A DNA stretch of 64,000 nt, taken from NCBI GenBank assembly GCA_030549775.1, contig CM060180.1, positions 80,755,672-80,819,671 on the forward strand, in the 5' to 3' direction. The translations under genes and the position numbers were made by a program. Each line of letters opens with the position of its first letter. Within the stretch, counting starts at the first letter, position 1. Source of the stretch: Tamarix chinensis (lineage: Eukaryota; Streptophyta; Magnoliopsida; Caryophyllales; Tamaricaceae). The notes under the pieces were generated by a model, which did no database searches, had not been told where the DNA came from, and was given only the letters and a program-made list of their open reading frames with translations. This document shows, piece after piece, positions 36,301-48,300 of this stretch.

Positions 36301-39300
36301 CTACTGTTTTCTGCTTGGCTGACATTGATTTTGTTTGAGATTCAATTTGCAGCAAATTGAATGGGGGAAAAAAGATGATTTTTGCGTGCATGAACAGATT
36401 CATTCATGCATATGCTTGGTATGGAGAACAAGGACAGTCATTACCCATGAGCCACTGCCTTGTAATACTCTGGGCATTTCGTGAATCATGGAATAAGTTA
36501 ATTGCCATGGTCATCAACACTTTGGGTTTGATCATTGTGCTGATGTGACGCAAATGTAGTGCTGATGTGGTTATATTTGAATGTTTTTGAGATTCAATTG
36601 GCAGCAAATTGGATGAGTAAAATGATGATTTTTAAGTTCATGCACAGATTCACTCATGCATAGTTGGTAACCTTGGGAAACTTTTGGCATTTCGTGAATC
36701 ATGAAATAAGTAATTTGAGATGGCCATCAACACTTGGTTTTGATCATAGTGCTGATGTGACGCAATCACCCAGTATTTTTTCCCCAGTGGATTAACTTTC
36801 TGATTAGTGAAATATATAGTGGCGATGAGAACTTTGATGGTTAATAATCTGATTCTTGTATTCCACTAGGATGATATTATGAGAAATTTTAATTTCCTTT
36901 CTGTTGATTTCCTTTTTCATCCACTTGGGAACACATTTTTTTTTTATTTAAAAATTTTCATGTAAAAGGATTGTATTCCCTTTTTTGTGAAGCTTTTTAC
37001 ATATTCATGAAAAATTAAGAGTCCTTTTGATGATCCAAGCATATTCTGATGGCGTAATACATTCAGTTTGATAACCCAAGCAGATTCTTGTTGCACAATA
37101 CATTCCGCAAATTAAGCGGTGTTTGTTAATTTTATAAAGTAAACTTAGTTGTGAAATTATATTTTGATGTTCTGATCCTGAAAATTCTATTTTTGAACTC
37201 CTTGAAATTCAGTTCTTTGTTTTAGGATTGTGAATTATTTAATTATCCTTTCTAATCATTACTTATCAAACTGATTGCATGCAAATGCAATCAATGGTAT
37301 GATGCTTAAGCATGTGACCTTTTGAGTACAGTATTTTTCAAGTTCTGCACTAATTTTCAGATTTGAACACCATCAAACATATGCTAAATGCCTGGGGTTT
37401 AAACTATGCTTTTAGTGTGTGTATGATATACTCTCTACATATATTTTAGGGGACTTGAAAAGTACTTTAAACAAGCACAAGGGTCCTGTCTTCTCTCTCA
37501 AATGGAACAAGAGAGGTGATTATCTTCTCAGTGGCAGTGTTGATAAAACTGCCATCGTGTGGGATGTGAAAACAGGAGAATGGAAGCAACAGTTTGAGTT
37601 CCATTCAGGTGATTTTTTTTCTCAGGCATTTTGTACTTTTATGAAATTGTTTTTTCCCATCTCGAGTATCAGGCTACTGCATTTCCTAGCAGCTTCATAA
37701 TTCCATTTTTTTGCTGTTTGCCATTGAACTGATGTCAGGTAGTAATTATTAATTTAGTAAATGTGGTGTTGCAGCTCCGGCACTTGACGTTGATTGGAGA
37801 AACAATGTCTCATTTGCAACATGTTCCACTGACAATATGATATACGTCTGCAAGATTGGTGAGAACCGGCCAGTCAAGACCTTTTTAGGGCATCAGGTAT
37901 GGTCAAGCTGCTTTCTGGATAATTTCCTGATGGCATGTATTTTCTCTTCTCCTCTTGCCATTGCCTCCAAGGTTGGGGTTTTGATGTTTACATTGTATTT
38001 CAAGCTTCTTTCCTGATTATGGTTCCTTTTCTTTTATTTCCTAGTTACTTATACACGTTTAACTAGATGTTTTGTAGTTGATATGACTAAAATCATCAGA
38101 ATTCTTCTATTTATGGTAGTAAATAATAATATCATCCTTCATGATGAACCAGCCTTAAGGTACTAATATAAAAATGCCTTTGTTTGCTGTGCATTATCTG
38201 CTGGGAAACAGTTCTATTGTGGAAATATGTCACCATATATTTGTGTGGTGTGGAGACTATGGACAAGTATTTCTACCTCTGGATTCTGCTATTAATCCTT
38301 GATTCAGCCTTCAGTTTATGCTATGGTAGTGGACTTGTTATCTGTGTTTCAGTCTGCATGTTGATACTAAGATCATCCGCCACACTGTTGTAATTGACTG
38401 ACTTAGGTAGCTGTACACTGCCAAAATAAACAAACAGTACATGGGTTGCATTCGTTGATTAAAACCTAAGTAGAGTTTGGAGTACAAATACTTAAGAATC
38501 TCTAGAGCCCCAGTATTAGGGAATGAGTTGGATAAGAAAAGAATGGGCACATCTAATCGATGTTTGTGCTGATGCCAAGCAGTGATGTTTTTCAGGGCGA
38601 GGTAAATGCAATAAAGTGGGATCCAAGCGGTTTGCTCTTGGCATCTTGCTCTGATGATTCTACAGCAAAGGTAACAAATTTTGTCCATTGTATCACGCTT
38701 TTTCTGCAAATTTGAATCTGCTGTTCATTTGCATGGATAATCTAATCCTTGTTAGTTTGCCCCTGCTTTATGATTTGTATATTTGGCCTGCTTGCATGCC
38801 TGTTTTCTTCGTATAGTTATGACATGCGTTGACAGTTTAGTTGTTTGAATTGCTAATTTTGTTTGTTTGTAACTGTTCTCTGAATTTTCTCACATGAAAA
38901 CATGGTGCAGATATGGAGTGTAAAGCAAGATAACTATGTGCATGATTTAAAAGAACATACAAAGGTATTGAAATTATTTATAACATCTAATTGGTCACTG
39001 TTATCAATTATGATGTGGACAAATTATTCTGTAGGAGATATACACTATCAAGTGGAGTCCAACTGGGCCAGGCAGCATCAACCCCAATCAGCAGCTGATT
39101 TTGGCCAGGTAAAGGATTGCTGGCTTTATCCGAGCTTTCTGAAATTTAAAAGCATGATGTTATAAACCTTGATGTGTTTAAAGAAGGTACATTTTATCTA
39201 GCTAATAAACACACGTTTGACTAATATATTATGATTATTTATGGGTGTCATGAATTATATATAGGATGTATTGATTTCGTGTCAAGCTTTCGAATTGTAC

Positions 39301-42300
39301 CTACATGTAGCGTAATCAATATTCAAAATTTTTTGTTTTATCTTTAATATTGTCGTAATGATACTTTGTGTCTTGTCACACTATTGATACAACACAGAAC
39401 GAATCCCCTCGCCAAAGTATTTTCTACCTTTCCCTACACACCTTTAAATACTTTGTGCTCTGTTACTTTTTTTCATTTGCCATTCTTAATCGTTAGTTTC
39501 CCAATGTTGGGAAGGACAATAGGGTATAAGAATTAGGCAATAAAATCGCTGTCATGGTGTTGTAGTATCAATGCGTTGCGAACGATAAATTATGTGTTGC
39601 AGTTGTCTTGGTGTGAATTTTTATTTTTATTTCACTAAGTACTTTATATATTATTTATTGATCATTTGAATATAAATATTCAATAAACTAGTATTTTATA
39701 TTATACTAGAAGAGTTTAAGTGAGTCATTATATGCTTAAATTATCCTAATAATCCAAAATTTGCCTTAGAATGAAAAAAAAACATGATATTTAGTAAGAT
39801 GTAAAGGTAAATAATAATACTTTATTATTGTTCAATAGTATCTTGGTTCAAGATATATATAGTAAATGAATAAGAAAAAACGGCATGCATATTTTTTTAA
39901 GTATACTTAAGAATTCTCAATAAATTATTGATTTATTGGCAATATTTTTTGATTTATCGGTGATACCAATTTATCGATGATTTACCGAGCGATAAATGTG
40001 AAAATTTAAAATCGTAGCGTGTCGGTAATTTTGCGTCACAACTGCTAAATTAATCTAACCCAAAAACTACTAAATAGTGGGTACTACGCTATAGTGGAAT
40101 TGCTATTTAATTGTATGATAAGGACAACTTAGCGTGGTCTCTTTTTTTGGTCGATTAAAGGATAAACCAGCTTTTGGGAATGAGCAACCCCCCATTAAAA
40201 GGAATGTGCTGTAAGTTGTCCTATTGTGCGCCTACATGCAACCCTTCAAATTCAAGAATGGTGAAGAAACGGAGAACCACACCTAAGCGACCACCACCTA
40301 TTCAACAGCCAATACCAACCTCACTGGTGACGTCACAACCTCCAATTAATGCATGACAATGTTATGGAACCAAAGATGAAGAGGCCGAAAAAATTAATTC
40401 ACTAGATTCGGTGCAACCGAACCCTAAAATTCTTGAGCCACCAACTACAAATACGCCGACTGAAGGGAAAAAATGTTCCAGGAAAACCAGATGTCTTTGA
40501 GGCACTAATTTTTCGAAAACAAGTAGAGAGGCGCAAGTCTGGTAATTCTCAAGAAATTAAAACTTCATGGTGAGACATTATCTTATCAAATAGAAAACTA
40601 AATCAGATACAAGAGTTGCATTATGAACCACCCTCTATTTACGAAGGCGTCATAGTTGCTGAGGTGCAAGAGGAGGATCTTGAGACTGATATCTTATATT
40701 GGCAGACACATTGGTAGGTATGGTGTGTGGTAATAAGCCATCATTCTACCAAATGGAATCCTACATCAAGAATAATTGGACCAATATCACCCCGCCGCGA
40801 ATTCATGTTCATGAGGAGGGGTACTTCCTATTTACCTTTGCTAATGCTACTGACTGTAACTCTATCATTGATGCTGGATGTTGGACCTTTTTCAACCGAT
40901 CATTTCTTCTCAACACTAGCATCCTGATTTCACATTCACAGAGCGCAAATTCCAATTTCTGCCACTCTAGATGAAACTGACTACTCTCCCCTGAACATTA
41001 TGGTCTTCTGTGAGTCTGAGTCGAATAAGCAATTGTGTGGGAAGACCCTTAGGAATGGTATCAATCTCTATAGCGAAGCAACAAGTCCCCTATGCGCGTA
41101 TCTTGGTAGAAGTTAATACCCACCGAGCTTTACCTAATTTTGTGCATGTGAAGAAACCAGACGGCTCCATTCTCAAGCAACAAATTGAATTTGAATGGAA
41201 GCCACCTTATTGCACTTACTGTAACAAATGTGGCCATATGATTGCTATCTGCCAAGCATCTTATGGCCAAAAAGGAAAACGGAGAAGATAATGGGTAGTA
41301 GTCCATGACCGATGACAAAATAAGGACCCTGAACTCCATCGCTCAACAAGTCCACAAGGATATTCACATGCCTCAAACTCTGTTGTAGCTTCAAATTCCA
41401 CTCTAATACATATCACTAAATGGCCTTAATAGAATCAAACTATTGCAATGCTAGGTGAACAGAGAGTGCTAAGATCAAAAGGAAAAGACTCTATGTAGGG
41501 TTATGGACAATTACTCCATTTGGTTATGGACAATTACGCCAAGAAATGGAGCAATTAATTGATCAAAATGAGTTTGATGGAGATCATAAATGGACATAGT
41601 GACAGGAAGAAAGAAAGTAAAGGAGATCCGATTCCTCCTTGAGCTCCATATCCATCTTTTATGAAGATAGGAATATTAGGGCTGTTAACGAGCCAAGCCG
41701 AGCCGAGATAGGTTTGGGCTCGACTCATTTGCTGAAGGAGCCTAAAAATGAAGCTTGAGCTTAACTTGTTTATAAACGAGCCGAACTTTTAACGAGTTGA
41801 GCTAAACTTTTAACAAGCCAATTTCCGAGCTTTAGGGGTAAACGAGTTGAGCTCATGAGCTTTTGCATTGTAAACGAGCTTGAGCTCAAATTTATTATGC
41901 TCAAGCTTGGCTTGTTTAATAATCGAGCCAAGCTTGAGCCTAATTTTTAAGTTTGTTTAATAAGCGAGCCGAGCCGTTAACGAGTTGAACTCAAAAAGCT
42001 TGCGAGTCGGCTTGGTTACAGCCCTAGATAGGATGTTGGAATGTTGGAACATTAGGGGTTTAAATGACCCCCAAAACAGAAATCTGTAAAGAATGGTGTG
42101 AAGACAATAAGCTAACCTTAGTTGGTATTATAGAAACTAGAGTCAAGATTGATATAATAAATAAAGTTATTAGAGGTTTGATGTACAGTTGGCAACGGGT
42201 GCACAATTATGATTGTAACTATAATGGGAGAGTCTGGTTGGGATGGGATCCTAATCAATGGTAAGTTCAAGTGATATCTACTTATGCTTAGGGGTTACTT

Positions 42301-45300
42301 TGTGAGGTGATTTCCAAGGACAGTATCCTCCATTACTACCTAAACATTGTTTATGCTTGTAATGATGGTCACTCAAGAAGGGAATTATGGCAATGGCTCA
42401 TCCAATATTGTCCCGGGGATGTTCCGTGGCTACTTATGGGAGACTTTAATGTGGTATCTAATAGAATTGGAAAGAGCCAAGGAGAAGTCAATGAGATAGA
42501 CATTGAAGAGTTTACAACCTATATTAATAATCTCCATCTTACTGATTTAAGATATACAAGCTCCTTTTATACATAGTCTAATAAGCAAATGGGACAAGAT
42601 AGTCTTTTGTACAAACGGGACAGAGCCTTATGTAATCCTAAGTTTTTAGACTCTTATGAGGGTGCCCATGCTCACTTTGGGGCACCTCTCATTTCAAATC
42701 ACTCACCTATCCTTGTTGATATCCGACAAACTTTATCTCAAGGCAGAATTCAATTATTTGTGGCTATCAGGTCTGATACCAATTGTTAAGAATTGTTACT
42801 TGAGAGGTTAGGCTCAGGGTCATGGAAGATTCAGGCATAGTTGTCATGGAATTAGATGAAGTCAAGGGAGATTATGAGGTTAATTGAAGGGAATTGATTG
42901 ATTACGCAAGTGAGGAAATTAGGGTGAGGGTTTGTGAGAACCAAAGGGTAAAGTAGAGAGCACCTGGGGGGTCAGAGAATCTCCAACTCTAACCTCTTAT
43001 TTATAGATTATTAAAAGGTAGGGCTTTGCAAGCCTTTTATTAATTAGACCTTCTAACATAAACTGTAAATAATTTATTTAACTAAGGCACACTAAGAATT
43101 AATAAAAACTAGCGTCTGCTACATTTTATTAGATTCCAATCTAAGGTACTAGGATTATGGCTGGGTCATTGGGCTTAGGTGGGTCTAGAGGTATGCCGAC
43201 CATGACTATGAACCCAAACATTCATCTTATATGCCATGCACTCCATACAAGTTCACATGGTGTGGTTATTGCATGGTCATTTATGGGTATACTTCCTATG
43301 ATTCAAAATAAACAATGTTCTGGCGTTATACACAGATTAAGAAATGAAGAAAAGTACCAACTATGTCCCTAATTAAGATTATCTCTCTTAATTAATAACT
43401 ACTTTATTCTATATTCTTCACTTTAGTAACCTTAATAAATGTAAGGTTAAGTTAGGAAAACTAAGTAAAATTTTAGCTTAGGTGGGTCTAGAGGTATGCC
43501 GACCATGACTATGAACCCAAACATTCATCTTATATGCCATGCACTCCATACAAGTTCACATGGTGTGGTTATTGCATGGTCATTTATGGGTATACTTCCT
43601 ATGATTCAAAATAAACAATGTTCTGGCGTTATACACAGATTAAGAAATGAAGAAAAGTACCAACTATGTCCCTAATTAAGATTATCTCTCTTAATTAATA
43701 ACTACTTTATTCTATATTCTTCACTTTAGTAACCTTAATAAATGTAAGGTTAAGTTAGGAAAACTAAGTAAAATTTTAGCTTAGGTGGGTCTAGAGGTAT
43801 GCCGACCATGACTATGAACCCAAACATTCATCTTATATGCCATGCACTCCATACAAGTTCACATGGTGTGGTTATTGCATGGTCATTTATGGGTATACTT
43901 CCTATGATTCAAAATAAACAATGTTCTGGCGTTATACACAGATTAAGAAATGAAGAAAAGTACCAACTATGTCCCTAATTAAGATTATCTCTCTTAATTA
44001 ATAACTACTTTATTCTATATTCTTCACTTTAGTAACCTTAATAAATGTAAGGTTAAGTTAGGAAAACTAAGTAAAATTTTAGCTTAGGTGGGTCTAGAGG
44101 TATGCCGACCATGACTATGAACCCAAACATTCATCTTATATGCCATGCACTCCATACAAGTTCACATGGTGTGGTTATTGCATGGTCATTTATGGGTATA
44201 CTTCCTATGATTCAAAATAAACAATGTTCTGGCGTTATACACAGATTAAGAAATGAAGAAAAGTACCAACTATGTCCCTAATTAAGATTATCTCTCTTAA
44301 TTAATAACTACTTTATTCTATATTCTTCACTTTAGTAACCTTAATAAATGTAAGGTTAAGTTAGGAAAACTAAGTAAAATTTTAGCTTAGGTGGGTCTAG
44401 AGGTATGCCGACCATGACTATGAACCCAAACATTCATCTTATATGCCATGCACTCCATACAAGTTCACATGGTGTGGTTATTGCATGGTCATTTATGGGT
44501 ATACTTCCTATGATTCAAAATAAACAATGTTCTGGCGTTATACACAGATTAAGAAATGAAGAAAAGTACCAACTATGTCCCTAATTAAGATTATCTCTCT
44601 TAATTAATAACTACTTTATTCTATATTCTTCACTTTAGTAACCTTAATAAATGTAAGGTTAAGTTAGGAAAACTAAGTAAAATTTTAGCTTAGGTGGGTC
44701 TAGAGGTATGCCGACCATGACTATGAACCCAAACATTCATCTTATATGCCATGCACTCCATACAAGTTCACATGGTGTGGTTATTGCATGGTCATTTATG
44801 GGTATACTTCCTATGATTCAAAATAAACAATGTTCTGGCGTTATACACAGATTAAGAAATGAAGAAAAGTACCAACTATGTCCCTAATTAAGATTATCTC
44901 TCTTAATTAATAACTACTTTATTCTATATTCTTCACTTTAGTAACCTTAATAAATGTAAGGTTAAGTTAGGAAAACAAAGTAAAATTTTAGCTTAGGTGG
45001 GTCTAGAGGTATGCCGACCATGACTATGAACCCAAACATTCATCTTATATGCCATGCACTCCATACAAGTTCACATGGTGTGGTTATTGCATGGTCATTT
45101 ATGGGTATACTTCCTATGATTCAAAATAAACAATGTTCTGGCGTTATACACAGATTAAGAAATGAAGAAAAGTACCAACTATGTCCCTAATTAAGATTAT
45201 CTCTCTTAATTAATAACTACTTTATTCTATATTCTTCACTTTAGTAACCTTAATAAATGTAAGGTTAAGTTAGGAAAACAAAGTAAAATTTTAGCTTAGG

Positions 45301-48300
45301 TGGGTCTAGAGGTATGCCGACCATGACTATGAACCCAAACATTCATCTTATATGCCATGCACTCCATACAAGTTCACATGGTGTGGTTATTGCATGGTCA
45401 TTTATGGGTATACTTCCTATGATTCAAAATAAACAATGTTCTGGCGTTATACACAGATTAAGAAATGAAGAAAAGTACCAACTATGTCCCTAATTAAGAT
45501 TATCTCTCTTAATTAATAACTACTTTATTCTATATTCTTCACTTTAGTAACCTTAATAAATGTAAGGTTAAGTTAGGAAAACTAAGTAAAATTTTAGCTT
45601 AGGTGGGTCTAGAGGTATGCCGACCATGACTATGAACCCAAACATTCATCTTATATGCCATGCACTCCATACAAGTTCACATGGTGTGGTTATTGCATGG
45701 TCATTTATGGGTATACTTCCTATGATTCAAAATAAACAATGTTCTGGCGTTATACACAGATTAAGAAATGAAGAAAAGTACCAACTATGTCCCTAATTAA
45801 GATTATCTCTCTTAATTAATAACTACTTTATTCTATATTCTTCACTTTAGTAACCTTAATAAATGTAAGGTTAAGTTAGGAAAACTAAGTAAAATTTTAG
45901 CTAGAACATCACTTGTATTGAAACACAAACAAATATCTAATAGTTGCAAAATTATAGTCGTTACCGTTCTTTTTAGAAATTCTCATATTCCCCTTCTTTC
46001 CCATTCTTACCCACCTCAACCCTACATTGAATAGGGATTTTTAACTGAGGATCAACTATTGTACCTTTATCTGCTAGGGTTCTTGATTGGGGCAAGCCTC
46101 CCCTTTAGGCCTAGTTACCCAATTTTAGTCCTTGTGGGTTAGATTTAGGTTTATTTATATGTAGCAGGCATTGGTTTTATATAATTCTTAGTAGGCCCTT
46201 ATATAATAAATTATCTAATAGGTTCTATTAATAACAGGCTTGTCTAAGCTTAAGCCTCCTTGAAACGTTAACTTGCTCCCCAAGTTATAATAAACTATTA
46301 ATAGGCCAAGCTGGGATAATCAACGAAGTGCTAATTCCCTAGTTACTCTTTCCTCAATTACATGTCTCTCTCTTGTCTATTTAGTTCTCACAGTTCTCAT
46401 CCCTACTATATAATCTCTCAAAGACCCTTTTGTGGCTAGATCAATTAATTTCCCCAATCTCCTCCCGTGAATGAATCTAAATCTAATTCCATGGAAGCTG
46501 CTATATAATCTTTCAATGACCCTAGCGTGGCTAGATCCTATGAACAGGAAAAAGCAAGTAACTATTTAAAATCTATATTTGTTAGATTATTTTAAGGAAA
46601 AAGAAAACAATTCCTATTTCCTAAAAACATGGTGCAAAAACTCAGTGCACAAAAAATGAAGGCAACTGATAGTGTAGCGCCAGCTACCGGCTGACCAATG
46701 TGCCTCTCTTGCTGCTTGCCTCAACGGGCCCAGCAATCATTGCCTTCTCGTGCCGACCATCACATAGCTCATCGATTCTAGACCCCCCCCTCCCCCCAAA
46801 ACTTTGTTCGAGGCAACCACACAAGGCACCATCCCTGATGAGGGCTTCGGCCAGTTCAACAACCATCCCCTTTGTGCCCTCCTCAGCCCCTTGATAGCCC
46901 TGTATTGCCTCCACCTTCTTTCTGGGAACCCATATACCACAAAACCCTAATGATAGCCTCTCCACCACTATCCCTAGCACTGCAAAATATCCCCCTTCTA
47001 CTTGCCAGCAGTCACTGATCACCCCCACACCATCACCATTGATCTGGCACCCTCATCACTATTGCCTCACCTCAAACATCACTTGCTGATCGCTTAACAT
47101 TAAATAGCAATACCTTAACAGATCCACCACCTCTTGCACCCCTCCACAGCAATTACAAACCCTAACGGGACCCCAAACCCATCACCTATTACCTCGTGCA
47201 CACTGCCTGAGTTATCTGCTGTCACAACTGTGTTTTATGCCAAGCCCTTGTTATAGCCTGAATGCCACGGCAGCCCTCAACTGCTTTTGTGTCATCCTCG
47301 CTGATTGTATCTCTGTCTACTGCTTCCACAAAACCTTGGGATCATCTGTCACTTGCAATTATCACTCCATCCAACACGTGGTAAAGTCTGAAAAGCCTAA
47401 CTGCTGTAGGAAGTTATCCAAGTGGCTCTGTCTTTTTGAAGTGTGTCATTTTAGGGTCCATCATGGACATATTGGGACTGAGTCCACCTTTTCTCTCTTC
47501 CAACAGATACCTACCCAGGTTGAAGATATTGGGTAGCTAAATGTGTTAATTTTCATTTTATTTCACAATGACTATCTTGTGCTGCAAATAGAGTAACCAA
47601 TTAGCTCTTCTGTTGTTTTGAAATGTGTCATTTTTGGGTCCATAAATGGACACCTTGGGACATAGTGCACCGCTTGTCTCCATCAAATACTTGCCTAGAT
47701 TGTAGATATTAGGTAGCTAAATGTGTTAATTTTCCTTCTATGTCGCAATGTCTTATCTTGTGCCACAAATAGAGTAATTTTTTGTCCTTTATCCGCTTGA
47801 ACTCTTCTCATATTTTGATGTCTTTTCATTTCATTCCAGAAAAACAGAAAATCCCCAGTAGGGGGTGAAATATGGTTTATTGAGAGTGTTTTGTAGCAGG
47901 TAAATTATTTTCTCTTTGTTTTCTGATGGCCTGTGAGGGACAAAAAATAGTGTCTTATTGTTCATTAATTCCCATGGCCACAGATCCATTGGTGCATCAT
48001 GAGAGGCTGGCCCTTCATTAAGGAGCAACCTCCAACGGGGGAAAACAAAGTGGGAAGAGGGTTTTTCAAAAGGAACCCCCATCCTTTTTGCTCTTATTGT
48101 GCTCATCTCAGGCTCGGGTCTAATAAAATATCAAATAAGAGTAAATTTTAGCTTATTCCATATATTTTCTTTTAGATATCTAGAGTATCATTGCATTCTG
48201 GGGAAGAGTAGATAGCAGCTCAGCATCATGATGTGTATAAGTTTAAAGGCACCTTTAAGAAAACAGAAAAATCCAGAATTTATTTTGGAGGGCTGGCTTA

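Larger units (their letters stand above)
40174..42766 (+). mobile_element. L1-type LINE fragment (ORF1 and endonuclease only)
   Basis: A plant L1 LINE in the same orientation as the host gene. ORF1 pieces run from an MVKKRR-type start (40258) through the DUF4283-like region (about 40700-41000) to a CCHC knuckle. ORF2 begins with the endonuclease, and no reverse transcriptase follows: coding similarity ends near 42766 at the junction with an LTR. It is interrupted at 41677-42026 by a hAT-like MITE. Missing RT, stops and frameshifts make it dead. Confidence 0.88.

Noticed and set aside
38338..38709. 123-codon minus-strand ORF
   Set aside because: Overlaps HOS15-like exon 10 on the opposite strand; no similarity.
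43157..43372. Coding tandem-repeat protein in the 303-bp array
   Set aside because: Although 303 is divisible by three, each unit has an in-frame stop, so no continuous frame exists.
43173..45899. CRISPR array
   Set aside because: The units are contiguous 303-bp repeats without spacers, in a plant intron.
46684..47028. 114-codon minus-strand ORF in intron 12
   Set aside because: No domain recognised, C/G-skewed sequence next to LTR-like DNA; a plus-strand frame is open over the same bases.
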